The notes under the pieces are model-generated. The model saw nothing but the letters and a program-made list of their open reading frames with translations, was not told the origin of the DNA and searched no databases. From contig JABMCL010000767.1 in NCBI GenBank assembly GCA_018857735.1, positions 781,001 through 845,000 of the forward strand: a stretch of 64,000 bases of DNA. The letters are read 5' to 3'. A program made the position numbers and the translations under genes. Positions within the stretch are counted from its first letter, which is position 1; every line of letters starts with the position of its first letter. Positions 13,201-23,757 of the stretch are shown here, piece after piece. Source of the stretch: Alviniconcha marisindica (taxonomy: Eukaryota > Mollusca > Gastropoda > Provannidae).

Positions 13201-16200
13201 TATGTCAGTATACATGGTGTTGTTGTGGGGTCTGTAGCACAGTCAGTATGTCAGTATACATGGTGTTGTTGTGGGTCTGTAGCAGTCAGTATGTCAGTAT
13301 ACATGGTGTTGTGGGGTCTGTAGCACAGTCAGTATGTCAGTATACATGGTGTTGTTGTGGGGTCTGTAGCAGATCAGTATGTCACTATACATGGTGGTGT
13401 TGTGGGGTCTGTAGCACAGTCAGTATGTCAGTATACATGGTGTTGTTGTGGGGTCTGTAGCAGAGTCAGTATGTCACTATACATGGTGGTGTTGTGGGGT
13501 CTGTAGCACAGTCAGTATGTCAGTATACATGGTGTTGTTGTGGGGTCTGTAGCAGAGTCAGTATGTCACTATACATGGTGGTGTTGTGGGGTCTGTAGCA
13601 CAGTCAGTATGTCAGTATACATGGTGTTGTAGGGTCTGTAGCAGTCAGTATGTCAGTATACATGTGTTGTTGTGGGGTCTGTAGCACAATCAGTATGTCA
13701 GTATGCATGTTGTTGTGGGGTCTGTAGCACAGTCAGTATGTCAGTATGCATGTTATTGTGGGGTCTGTAGCACAGTCAGTATGTCAGTATGCCAGTATAC
13801 ATGGTGTTGTTGTGGGGTCTGTAGCACAGTCAGTATGTCAGTATACAGGGTGTTGTTGTGGGGTCTATAGCAGTCAGTATGTCAGTATACATGGTGTTGT
13901 TGTGGGGTCTGTAGCACAGTCAGTATGTCAGTATACAGGGTGTTGTTGTGGGGTCTATAGCAGTCAGTATGTCAGTATACATGGTGTTGTTGTGGGGTCT
14001 GTAGCAGTCATTGTGTCAGTATACATGGTGTTGTTGTGGGGTCTGTAGCACAGTCAGTATGTCAGTATACATGGTGTTGTGGGGTCTGTAGCAGTCAGTG
14101 TGTCATTATACACGGTGTTGTAGGGTCTGTAGCAGAGTCAGTATGTCAGTATACATGGTGCTGTTGTGGGGTCTGTAGCACAGTCAGTATGTCAGTATAC
14201 AGGGTGTTGTAGGGTCTGTAGCAGTCAGTATGTCAGTATACATGGTGTTGTTGTGGGGTCTGTAGCACAGTCAGTATGTCACTATACATGGTGTTGTTGT
14301 GGGGTCTGTAGCAGTCAGTATGTCAGTATACAGGGTGTTGTTGTGGGGTCTGTAGCACAGTCAGTATGTCAGTATACAGGGTGTTGTAGGGTCTGTAGCA
14401 GTCAGTATGTCAGTATACATGGGGGTTGTTGTGGGGTCTGTAGCACAGTCAGTATGTCACTATACATGGTATTTCCCTTTCCAGCTGTGGACCTATGGTT
14501 CTGGATGCTCTCATCAAGATCAAGAATGAGATGGACCCCACTCTGACCTTCAGAAGGTCTTGCCGTGAGGGGATCTGTGGCTCCTGCTCCATGAACATTG
14601 ATGGCACAAACACATTGGCGTGTATATAGTAGGTATCACTGCCAGTAGCAACCATGGCGTGTATATAGTAGGTATAACTGCCAGTAGCAACCATGGCGTG
14701 TATATAGTAGGTATTACTGCCAGTAGCAACCATGGCACGTATATAGTAGGTATTACTGCCAGTAGCAACCATGGTGTGTATATAGTAGGTATTACTGCCA
14801 ATGCCAACCATGGTGTGTATATAGTAGGTATCACTGCCAATGCCAACCATGGTGTGTATATAGTAGGTATCACTGCCAGTACCAACCATGGTGTGTATAT
14901 AGTAGGTATCACTGCCAGTACCAACCATGGTAGGTATCACTGCCAGTACCAACCATGGTGTGTATATAGTAGGTATTACTGCCAGTACCAACCATGGTGT
15001 GTATATAGTAGGTATTACTGCCAGTACCAACCATGGCATGTATATAGTAGGTATTACTGCCAGTACCAACCATGGTATGTATATAGTAGGTATCACCGGC
15101 AGTGCCAACCATGGCATGTATATAGTAGGTATTACTGCCAGTACCAACCATGGTATGTATATAGTAGGTATCACTGCCAGTACCATCCATGGTGTGTATA
15201 TATAGTAGGTATCACTGCCAGTGCCAACCATGGCATGTATATAGTAGGTATCACTGCCAGTGCCAACCATGGCGTGTATATAGTCGGTATCACTGCCAGT
15301 GCCAACCATGGCGTGTATATAGTAGGTATCACTGCCAGTGCCAACCATAGCGTGTATATAGTAGGTATCATTGCCAATGCCAACCATGGCGTGTATATAG
15401 TCGGTATCACTGCCAATGCCAACCATGGCGTGTATATAGCTGGTGTCACTGCCAGTGCCATTCATGGGGTGTATGGTCATGAGTCAGAAATGGTGTCAAA
15501 TAGCTGTGACATTTCTTTTTGTTGTTGTTTTGTTTGTAATATTTCAGAAATAAACATAGATTGCAAAACTTTTTTTGGGTCATTTTGACATTTACTTTTA
15601 CTAGAAGTCCAGTGACAAAGTAATGTGTACATAACTTTCACAACAACATGAATTTTACTGTTCTCAAAACGATTGGCTGCACATGTGTGTGTGTTGTGTG
15701 ATGGTATTTGTATATCCTGCTGTCTGCAGCAAGATCAACAGCAACCCCAAGAAGCCGGTCAAGATCTACCCTCTGCCGCATATGTATGTCGTCAAAGATT
15801 TGGTGCCGGTAAGTTGGTTTCTTTTACTAGGTTTTGTGATGGTGTTCTCATAATGACAACTAGTTCAGGTGGGTAGTGTGACAGTGTGCTCACACTGACA
15901 CCTGGTGGTAGTAGTGTGACAGTGTGCTCACACTGACACCTGGTGCCAGTGGATTGAAGTTATGACAGTGCCCTCACAGTCACGCCTAGTGCAGTAGTGG
16001 CAGTGGGTTCAGTGTTGTGAAAGTTTCCTCACAGTGACACTTAGTGCTTGTGGGTTGAGTGTTGTGACAGTGTCCTTGCAATGCCACATGAGTAGTGTGA
16101 CAGTGTCATCACGGTGATGCCTGTCGGTGGGTTGAGTTTTGTGACAGCGTCATCACAGTGATGCCTGTCGGTGGGTTGAGTTTTGTGACAGCGTCAGCAC

Positions 16201-19200
16201 AGTGATGCCTGTCAGTGGGTTGAGTTTTGTGACAGCGTCAGCACAGCGATGCCTGTCAGTGGGTTGAGTTTTGTGACAGCGTCAGCACAGCGATGCCTGT
16301 CAGTGGGTTGAGTTTTGTGACAGCGTCAGCACAGCGATGCCTGTCAGTGGGTTGAGTTTTGTGACAGCGTCATCACAGCGATGCCTGTCAGTAGGTTGAG
16401 TTTTGTGACAGTGTCATCACAGCGATGCCTATCAGTAGGTTGAGTTTTGTGACAGTGTCATTATTGTTATGATTGTTACAGTGCTTTGCTCTGCTCTTGA
16501 GCACACTCACAGTGCCAGTGAATGCTCTTTAGAAAAAATAGTTTTTCCTTTATCCACTGAACGCTGATGTTGACAAAAGTGATAAAAATGTGGTGATCAT
16601 TGTGCCTGTGTATACACAAGGACCTCAGTTTGTGGTCTCATCCAAAGGACTAAAACAAGAATACTGCAGGCATTCTAAAACAAGATCCAAACACATAAAA
16701 AGTGAGAAAGAACGCTGTTTGTTCTGACAAATTCTCAAGAGAATCCCCCTTTTCAAGCTACAAAGAGAGATGAGGTATTTAGCTGGTGTTCAATGAGTGG
16801 AAGACTTATACGGATGGCAGCTGCTTCCTGGCTGATTGATGTGTGGGCTTGCTGCAGGACATGAGCAACTTCTACGCGCAGTATCGCTCCATTGAGCCCT
16901 ACCTGAAGACCCGGGACGAGGCCACCCACAAGCTCGGCTCCCAGCAGTACCTGCAGTCGGTGGAGGACCGAGCCAAGCTGGTCAGTGGTTGGCTTGCCTT
17001 GTTCAGCTGGACAGAAGGCAAAGCTCTCTTTTTAATGTCATGTACAGTCAGTGGTTGGCTTGCCTTGTTCAGCTGGACAGAAGGCAAAGCTCTCTTTTTA
17101 ATGTCATGTACAGTCAGTGGTTGGCTTGCCTTGTTCAGCTGGACAGAAGGCAAAGCTCTCTTTTCAATGTCATGTACATCGTACAGTATCTAAAAACACT
17201 TAGACGTGTTTGAATCTGAGGAGAATACTTGCAAGTTAAAGAAAGGAGAGCTGTACTTGTTTATGAAGATGGGTTGCCAGACTGCAGGATCTGCGAGTGT
17301 TGCTGTGTTGACAGGATGGGCTGTATGAGTGTTGCTGTGTTGACAGGATGGGCTGTATTTGTGTTGTGTGTTGACAAGATGGGTTGTGTTGTGTTGACAG
17401 GATGGGCTGTATGAGTGTTGCTGTGTTGACAGGATGGGTTGTGTTGTGTTGACAGGATGGGCTGTATGAGTGTTGCTGTGTTGACAGGATGGGCTGTGTT
17501 TGTGTTGTGTTGACAGGATGGGCTGTATGAGTGTTGCTGTGTTGACAGGATGGGCTTGTGTTGTGTTGACAGGATGGGCTGTATGAGTGTTGCTGTGTTG
17601 ACAGGATGGGCGTTTGTGTTTGTGTTGACAGGCTGGGCTGTATCTGTGTTGTGTGTTGACAGGATGGGCTGTATCCAAGTTGCTGTGTTGACAGGATGGG
17701 TTGTGTTGTGTTGACAGGATGGGCTGTATGTGTTGTGTGTTGACAGGATGGGCTGTTGTTGTGTTGACAGGATGGGCTGTATCTGTGTTGTGTGTTGACA
17801 GGATGGGCTGTATCTGGTGTTGTTGACAGGATGGGCTGTATCTGCGTTGTGTGTTGACAGGATGGGCTGTATCTGTTGTGTGTTGACAGGATGGGCTGTA
17901 TCTGTGTTGTGTGTTGACAGGATGGGCTGTATCTGTGTTGTGTGTTGACAGGATGGGCTGTATCTGTGTTGTGTGTTGACAGGATGGGCTGTATCTGTGT
18001 TGTGTGTTGACAGGATGGGCTGTATCTGCGTTGTGTGTTGACAGGATGGGCTGTATTGCTGTTGTGTTTGACAGGATGGGCTGTATCTGTGTTGTGTGTT
18101 GACAGGATGGGCTGTATCTGGTTGTGTGTTGACAGGATGGGCTGTATCTGGTTGTGTGTTGACAGGATGGGCTGTATCTGGTTGTGTGTTGACAGGATGG
18201 GCTGTATCTGTGTTGTGTGTTGACAGGATGGGCTGTATCTGTGTTGTGTGTTGACAGGATGGGCTGTATCTGTGTGTGTTGACAGGATGGGCTGTATCTG
18301 TGTTGTGTGTTGACAGGATGGGCTGTATCTGTGTTGTGTGTTGACAGGATGGGCTGTATCTGGTTGTGTTTGACAGGATGGGCTGTATCTGTTTGTGTGT
18401 TGACAGGATGGGCTGTATCTGTGTTGTGTGTTGACAGGATGGGCTGTATCTTTTGACAGATGGGCTGACTGTTGTGTGTTGACAGGATGGGCTGTATCTG
18501 TTGTGTGTTGACAGGATGGGCTGTATCTGTGTTGTTGACAGGATGGGCTGTATCTCCGTGTTTGTGTTGACAGGATGGGCTGTATCCGTGTTGTGTGTTG
18601 ACAGGATGGGCTGTACGTTGGTGTTGACAGGATGGGCTGTATCCGTGTTGTGTGTTGACAGGATGGGCTGTATCCATGTTGTGTGTTGACAGGATGGGCT
18701 GAATCTGTGTTGTGTGTTGACAGGATGGGCTCTATGAGTGCATCCTGTGTGCCTGCTGCAGCACCTCCTGCCCCAGCTACTGGTGGAACTCTGACAAGTA
18801 CCTGGGCCCTGCCGTGCTGATGCAGGCCTATCGCTGGATGATTGATTCGCGTGATGAGTTCACTAATGAACGTCTGGCCATGATGGAGGATGGGTTCCGT
18901 GTACCGCTGTCACACCATTATGAACTGCACCAAGACCTGTCCCAAGGTGAGTTATGTCAGTTGCTGCTGTCACACCATTATGAACTGCACCAAGACCTGA
19001 TATATTGTTATTGGTGGTGCTTTGAGGTACTGTATCTGGTCCTGACGATTTGTCTTACCGCCTTTCCCTAAGCTTTACAAGCTTTACAAGCTTAGGAAAG
19101 GTGGTGCCATAGCACTACGACCTCGCACACCACGACTGGTTCATGTGTTAGTTCCCTAGGACCCCCTCCCCCTTCTTGTCATGTGCTGTTGATACTTTGC

Positions 19201-19842
19201 TGTGATGGAACCTTTGTCCTGTCATGTGTTCCTCACTGCTGTCATGTGCTGTTGATACTTTGCTGTGATGGAACCTTGGTCCTGTCATGTGTTCCTCACA
19301 GCTGTCATGTGCTGTTGATCCTTTGCTGTGATGGAACCTTTGTCCTGTCATGTGTTCCTCACTGCTGTCATGTGCTGTTGATACTTTGCTGTGATGGAAC
19401 CTTTGTCCTGTCATGTGTTCCTCACTGCTGTCATGTGCTGTTGATACTTTGCTGTGATGGAACCTTGGTCCTGTCATGTGTTCCTCACTGCTGTCATGTG
19501 CTGTTGATACTTTGCTGTGATGGAACCTTTGTCCTGTCATGTGTTCCTCACTGCTGTCATGTGCTGTTGATACTTTGCTGTGATGGAACCTTTGTCCTGT
19601 CATGTGTTCCTCACTGCTGTCATGTGCTGTTGATCCTTTGCTGTGATGAAACCTTTGTAATGTCATCTGTTCATCACTGCTGTCACGTGCCCTTGATACA
19701 TTGTTGTAATAAAGTCTTTGTGCTGTCGTCTGTTTATCGCTGCTGTTGTGTGTTGCTGCAGGGTCTGAACCCAGGCCGGGCCATCGGAGAGATCAAGAAA
19801 ATGTTGATCAACTACAACAAGGATGCTGCTGTCAAACACTGA
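7139..19842 (+). CDS. SDHB: Succinate dehydrogenase iron-sulfur subunit (SDHB), 5' exon missing, one frameshift
   Basis: SDHB passes electrons from the FAD of SDHA through [2Fe-2S], [4Fe-4S] and [3Fe-4S] clusters to ubiquinone at the inner mitochondrial membrane (TCA cycle and respiratory chain). Seven exons join: 7139-7219, 10661-10719, 14485-14628, 15730-15808, 16858-16980, 18724-18946, 19762-19842. Visible landmarks are the transit/mature border with [10 protein letters not shown], the ferredoxin-like [2Fe-2S] motif CREGICGSC...LAC, the conserved [16 protein letters not shown], the helical-domain motif [12 protein letters not shown], and the C-terminus [13 protein letters not shown]. All introns are GT-AG and phases match. 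About 262 residues are seen; the short N-terminal exon is not. Exon 18724-18946 lacks 2 nt, shifting frame before the last three cluster cysteines. Introns are filled with minisatellites. Confidence 0.93.
7345..7610. repeat. G-rich minisatellite, about 6 degenerate copies
   Basis: Units of about 40-60 bp built on GGGATGTGGTGG and GGCACAGTGGCATGACAGG, with a poly-G run at about 7383-7395. G-runs could form quadruplex DNA (inference). Confidence 0.85.
8386..9586. repeat. About 35-bp minisatellite, roughly 33 copies
   Basis: Consensus pieces are GAAGCTGGATACAGGATGC and AGACAGAATGATGTGT. A block of variants with GCGGACAGAACGATGCG occupies about 8870-9310 between blocks with GCAGACAGAATGATG. This higher-order sorting is typical of local unit amplification. 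Confidence 0.93.
10161..10655. repeat. 31-bp minisatellite, about 16 copies, ending at an SDHB acceptor
   Basis: The unit joins TGACTGCTGTGTAAATG and TAGAGTGAAGTTGG. The last partial unit, TGACTGCTGCTGTGTGACAG, is the polypyrimidine tract and acceptor of the exon at 10661, so the array grew at the 3' end of the intron. Confidence 0.93.
10661..10719 (+). CDS. SDHB: SDHB exon (DPDRQ...YEIDLN)
   Basis: Codes [19 protein letters not shown] plus CA of a split codon (phase 2). With the next exon the split codon is CAC (His), giving DLNHCGPMV. The acceptor is GTGTGACAG and the donor GTGAGT. This is the start of the N-terminal ferredoxin-like domain. Confidence 0.93.
10720..11240. repeat. Minisatellite starting at an SDHB donor site
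   Basis: Units of about 55-60 bp with CCATGTTAAGTGATTTA and ATTGATTCCTGTACACAC. The sequence just downstream of the donor (TTACACACTCCCTTG, then GTTAAGTGATTTACC) is the first unit. From 11240 to about 11635 the pattern decays into scattered TGAGTTACCACTGCC motifs with no other content. Confidence 0.85.
11640..14470. repeat. 34-43-bp minisatellite, roughly 75 copies
   Basis: Core GGTCTGTAGCACAGT plus GTATACATGGTGTTG with optional TTGTGG and CAGTCAGTAT insertions. Unit variants are sorted: short units at about 11690-12170, CAGTCAGTATACA units at about 12180-13090, and CAGTATGTCAGTATACA units at about 13150-14460. It fills most of the intron before the SDHB exon at 14485. Frames read through it are repeat artefacts. 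Confidence 0.95.
14485..14628 (+). CDS. SDHB: SDHB exon with the [2Fe-2S] cysteine motif
   Basis: Codes [18 protein letters not shown], then [16 protein letters not shown] and [13 protein letters not shown]. The cysteines of CREGICGSC and LAC are the four [2Fe-2S] ligands known for this family. The acceptor is CCTTTCCAG. I place the donor at GTAGGT after TATATA because it restores phase with the next exon (split codon TA+C, Tyr) and keeps family spacing before KIYPLP. The last 13 exon nt are copied in each unit of the array that follows. Confidence 0.92.
14610..15470. repeat. 39-bp minisatellite of SDHB 5' splice-site copies, about 22 units
   Basis: The unit is TGGCGTGTATATA, GTAGGTATCACTGCC and AGTAGCAACCA (variants GTACC, GTGCC). 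The first two pieces equal the real exon end and donor at 14616-14643. Every unit therefore repeats 13 exon nt plus a GTAGGT donor. It begins exactly at the exon and ends near 15470. Confidence 0.95.
15730..15808 (+). CDS. SDHB: SDHB exon (KINSN...KDLVP)
   Basis: One nt completes the split codon, then 26 codons: [20 protein letters not shown] and VKDLVP. The acceptor is TGTCTGCAG and the donor GTAAGT. The [10 protein letters not shown] segment is a hallmark linker of SDHB. Confidence 0.93.
15875..16455. repeat. About 43-bp minisatellite, 9 or more copies, with degenerate leader
   Basis: Units contain GTGACAGCGTCAGCACAG and CGATGCCTGTCAGTGGG plus TTGAGTTTT. Upstream copies (about 15875-16080) are degenerate GTGACAGTGTGCTCACA versions. 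The remaining intron, about 16456-16857, is unique and shows nothing recognisable. Confidence 0.88.
16858..16980 (+). CDS. SDHB: SDHB exon ([16 protein letters not shown]...)
   Basis: 41 codons, phase 0 at both ends: [41 protein letters not shown]. It links the ferredoxin-like domain to the helical domain. The acceptor is CTTGCTGCAG and the donor GTCAGT. Confidence 0.94.
16981..17178. repeat. 66-bp tandem triplication starting at an SDHB donor
   Basis: Three near-identical units begin GTCAGTGGTTGGCTTGCC and end TTAATGTCATGTACA. The first unit starts exactly at the exon's last nucleotide, so the real donor GTCAGT is the first of three identical copies. Confidence 0.95.
17290..18723. repeat. 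About 30-bp minisatellite of SDHB 3' splice-site copies, roughly 45 units
   Basis: The unit is TGTTGTGTGTTGACAG then GATGGGCTGTATCTG. The real junction at 18708-18740 is TGTTGTGTGTTGACAG then GATGGGCTCTATGAGTG. Left-end units read GATGGGCTGTATGAGTG, one base from the exon. Each unit thus contains a complete acceptor and up to 17 exon nt. The array abuts the exon at 18724. Confidence 0.96.
18724..18946 (+). CDS. SDHB: SDHB exon with helical-domain cysteines and a 2-nt frameshift
   Basis: Codes [20 protein letters not shown] and [20 protein letters not shown], then [26 protein letters not shown] and STSCP supply [4Fe-4S] and [3Fe-4S] ligands. After position 18900 the frame is off: [15 protein letters not shown], with the remaining three cluster cysteines, lies in the next frame at 18902-18946. 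Exon length is 223 nt where 225 would keep frame. A lost GT in the CCGTGTACC run would explain it. The donor GTGAGT and acceptor TTGACAG are intact. Read literally, the protein would lose these cysteines and end at about 19955. Confidence 0.9.
18966..18999 (+). repeat. Partial duplication of SDHB exon end inside the intron
   Basis: About 33 nt starting CTGTCACACCATTATG and ending CACCAAGACCTG are an exact copy of exon positions 18906-18939, placed about 20 nt after the donor. The copy stops before CCCAAG and its donor, so it is not a usable exon. It shows the local duplication process at work on exon sequence. Confidence 0.95.
19170..19758. repeat. 63-bp minisatellite, about 9 copies, before the last SDHB exon
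   Basis: The unit joins CTGTCATGTGCTGTTGATAC, TTTGCTGTGATGGAACC and TTTGTCCTGTCATGTG plus TTCCTCACTG. The last copies degrade into TGCTGTTGTGTGTTGCTGCAG, the acceptor of the terminal exon. Confidence 0.94.
19762..19842 (+). CDS. SDHB: SDHB terminal coding exon
   Basis: Codes [20 protein letters not shown] then DAAVKH and TGA. GLNPG follows the TCPK of the preceding exon in the family. The acceptor is GTTGCTGCAG. Length to the stop is usual for SDHB. Confidence 0.94.
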   Translation, partial: GLNPGRAIGEIKKMLINYNKDAAVKH

Positions 19843-21420
19843 GCAACAGTGGCATGGAAAAGCTCTCTCCCCAGACATCGTGGACTGACGTCAGCAAGAG
19901 GACTCGCGTCGCTGCTGGCTCTGGTCAAATTTCTGCACCATTTTCTTTGCTGTAGGCAACCGTACTCTTTTTTGCAGTCTCTGAGTAATATCAGCTAAAG
20001 ATAACAAGATAAACTATAGCCTGCGGAATGACAGCACAGCAGTAACATAGTGAGTGGAAGCAAGGACTGATGGTGGCTGTTGGCAGCCGCTGGGTAGTGG
20101 TTGTGGCTGCCCTGCTGTTCTTAGCGGGGGCAGCTGTTGGCAGCTGATGCTTTGATAGGGAACTCTGCTTTTGCCGCCAACACCATTTTTGTTAGTTTTA
20201 CCTACAGCAGAGTAAAAGGGTAGAAAATGAAACCTCAGTGCACCGTTTCTGTGGCCAGAAGAGTTTGTGCAGAACAGCTGCCTGTGACGGTGTCTGCAGT
20301 GACACTGTAATGGGGGACGTTAGGAGTCTGTCAAGATCTGTGTCCTGGACTGTATCGCTCGTTCTGTGAAGGTTTTCTGTACCTTGCTTATTAGTTGCCC
20401 TCCTTTCTTTCTTTGTTGTCCTTGTGGTATTGGGTTGGTGATACTGCAGATTGATGTGCCGCTGCCCCAGGTGCTATGCCTGGCCGTACATAATGCCCAC
20501 AACACCGGCAGGTCTGGTCTGCACAGAGGTCATGGAGGCAGAAGGCATGTGTTTATATCTGCCAGGGCTTTATTTGTGTGTTGCCTATTTGTCCAGTTGA
20601 TTTTGTGTCCTATCATTTTTCTCTGTGTGTAATTTGAACCCAGCGCAAATGGTTTCGAGGTATCCTTGCTTCTGCCCCCCTGCTGACAGTTTCCAGGTGT
20701 TTCCAGTGTTTCTGCCTCTCTGCCGACGGTTTCCAGGTGTTTCCACCTCTCTGCCGACGGTTTCCAGTGTTTCTGCCTCTCTGCTGACAGTTTCCAGGTG
20801 TTTCTGCCTCTCTGCCGACGGTTTCCAGTGTTTCTGCCTCTCTGCTGACAGTTTCCAGGTGTTTCTGCCTCTCTGCTGACGGTTTCCAGTGTTTCTGCCT
20901 CTCTGCTGGGCGTGCGCCCCTGTCTTCATGGTGGGGACACATGCAGAAGCGGAGAGGAGGAAAGGGGGAAGATGAGGATAAAACCTGGTACAAAGTGTGG
21001 TGAAAACAGCTAGTGGGGGATGAGTTTGGTCTTTAGAACTAATAGAAGACTACATGAAAAACAAGTTCATGTAAAACTGCTTGTCACATCACGATTGAAC
21101 AGGCAGTAATATCATATCAGTAAATTACCAGTATGTTTGTTTAATTTTGCCGATTTCTCACTTTGATCCTTTTTATCTGTGCAGGCAATTTGTAACGTTT
21201 GACATGGTAAGAAATGTATTCATATGATAAATGTAAAAATACTTCAATAATAAGGTGCTTTGGAGATCACTGTTTATTAAACAGTGTTGTACAGCTTGTA
21301 GAAGAGCACTACAACGTGACAGGAACTTCAACTCTTACAGGCAGAAAGTTCCACGCATCTGGTTGAAGCATAAGGGAGAGAACTGGAAAGAAAAAAGCAA
21401 GTCAGACTGAAAATAAAGTT
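19843..21420 (+). other. SDHB: Probable SDHB 3' UTR
   Basis: No further coding is visible. The first clear + strand AATAAA is at 21412-21417, which would give a UTR of about 1.6 kb (inference). A minisatellite lies inside at 20676-20910. Confidence 0.45.
20676..20910. repeat. About 30-bp minisatellite, roughly 7-8 copies
   Basis: Units combine GTTTCCAGGTGTTTC, TGCCTCTCTGC and CGACG or TGACA. It lies within the presumed SDHB 3' UTR. Confidence 0.9.
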
Positions 21421-23499
21421 TCAATTTTAGAAGACAGTTTTCAGTGGAACTATTTTGCTTGAAGGACTGTGCATCTCATTTTGCATAATTATATCTCTCA
21501 GAGGCACCCGCAGACCCACAAAGAGCAACATTCAGAAAATGTTGACATACGCACGCACACATAAACACAGAACAGCAGCCTTTAGAAATTGTGCATTTCT
21601 ATGGCCTACTTTAATGACCAAGAACAGTATGGTCACAACTACAACCATGGCAGTCACACTGTACATTCAGTTACTGCACACCAAGCAGCATCTTTCATCA
21701 TCAGTTAAGCAACACCACTGGCCTTAACATTAGTTACAATGGCAGTGACACGCAATATGCACATGGAGGACTTTTGTAGATTTCACTTAAGACAGGTTTT
21801 ACGTGTGAGAAGCATTTCAAAATGGGGATCTGTGAGACATGGCTATCCTTGTTCCAAAGCATCAAGGTGGCCAAAATCAAGAGGAACGTTTAAAAACTCA
21901 CAGAGGTTAGTGTCAAGCACAGAATCAAAGATCTTGCCAAAAACAAATGTCTCAGCGAAATGGTCCAGATACTACCTCGGCAGTATCTGGACTATTTTGG
22001 TAAGATTAGTTTTTAGCGGTCTACTTTAACCCATGCCTTATTGTATGTTTAGTCTAAACACAAACTGTTATGAGGACTACACATACAAAAGAACACTTCA
22101 GTATTTTATGCATGTTTTGCGTTCAGAATGGGCAGTTGCAAGGTCCATGTTTTTATGAATATTACAAACCAGAATCTGCAGACAAGATTTTTCTTCAGTT
22201 CAAACTGAAGCTCGAGTTCCTGTTGTCAGGTAATTTATGTTAAACTGATGTGTGTTAAGGGCCAATTTTATTCTTTTGGTGATAGTTTGGATCTCGTCTG
22301 CAGAAAGATGCCAAGTAAACAGGTTATGGTATTGCGGATGAGAGTGTGAAAAGTTTCCCATGTATTCACCACATGACGTTCAGTATTGTTCATCACAGTC
22401 ATACCATGGAGCTATTGCCACATCAATGCTATCATCATAGACCCAGATCAATGTGCATATTAAGAAGCAATTCTGTTTGCACACAGTTTAAGGTACTGAG
22501 TTCATGTTCAAAGTGACTGCAATTAAGACAAAAGCACCATGTTGATGATCATGGTCATAATCACAAGGATCATAATTAAAACAAGTTATCAACTTATTTC
22601 AATATGAACTTGCCAATACAACTTTCAGTTTCATCTTTCTGCCACCACTGTGACCTTGAAACTTGATGGAGGTCACTGAAACTGGTGTGAACATATTTCA
22701 GCTCAGCCTGTATTATCAACATGGCAAGTCTGAAAAGATTCCACATAAAAGGCCAGGAAAAGCCTGTGTTAAAGTTTTGCTGAATCTGGCTATCACTGAA
22801 ATACCTGGCAAAACCAAACTAGCAGAGCAAATATCAAGACTGGCATGAATGGCATTGAATGGATACAGCTCAGCTGAAGTTATAATCATGAAAAAAGTCA
22901 AAGGTCTCACTTATAGTTATACAGCATCCATGTCATGTACACAGTAACAGTCACGTCCACCGTGTCATGTACACAGTAACAGTCACGTACACCTCATTAA
23001 CCCAGTAACACTAACAGATACATCACCTCCTGAGCACAATGACGGTTGCATACGTCACCATCTGAACACAGTTACATGTGGTGACATGCACATCACCTCA
23101 TGAACATAATAAAAATTAACAGACACTCATGAACAGACGCACAGTTCACCTCATGAACACAATTATAGTCTCACACACACCACCTTATGAACACAATAAC
23201 TGTGACAGTCGTATACACCACTTCCTAAATGCAGTAACACACACACACACATACTCACCACTTCATAAGCCCAATAATGATCAGATACACCACATTATGA
23301 ACAAAACAACAGATACACCACTTCATGCACCACCTTGTGGACTTACAGTTTGATACACCATCTCGTGGACACCGTAACATGCACCATCTTAAGGAAATAA
23401 CAGGTACACCATCTCATCAACACAATACATAGATATATCTACATCAATCCTGGGTACACACACACTGCTGTACACTTTCACAACACCGGTCAATGTCAC
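21421..23499. other. Tail-to-tail interval, presumed ATAD3 3' UTR
   Basis: No coding region is recognised. A degenerate array of ATGAACACAATAAC and CACCTC motifs spans about 22920-23430. AATAAA on the - strand (TTTATT) occurs at about 22269 and 21270, so the transcripts of the two genes could overlap (inference). Confidence 0.45.
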
Positions 23500-23757
23500 T
23501 CATACGGCACCACCGCCCGGTGTGGAGGACGGCGTGGTGCCAGACTCTGAGGCAGAGGCCTCCTGGGACTTCGGAATGACGGAGGCCGAGTGTTTGTCTG
23601 AGCGGTAGGTGCTGTCTATGACGCCGGCTTCCTGCGCGGCTTTCTCCTGGTCCATCTGCCACTGCACCTTCCGGGCATGCTGCTTCACGGAGTCCGCCAC
23701 AATCTCCTCCATCATGCGTTCCGTCAGCACCCCGTCCTCTGACGCGTATGCTCGGGC
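23500..23757 (-). CDS. ATAD3: ATAD3 exon 15 (C-terminus)
   Basis: Codes [20 protein letters not shown] onward to ...STPGGGAV and TGA (85 residues). [11 protein letters not shown] is conserved in the family. The tail after MDQEK is low complexity and not recognisable. The acceptor is GCGTGTGCAG. Confidence 0.93.
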   Translation of the reverse strand, partial: ARAYASEDGVLTERMMEEIVADSVKQHARKVQWQMDQEKAAQEAGVIDSTYRSDKHSASVIPKSQEASASESGTTPSSTPGGGAV

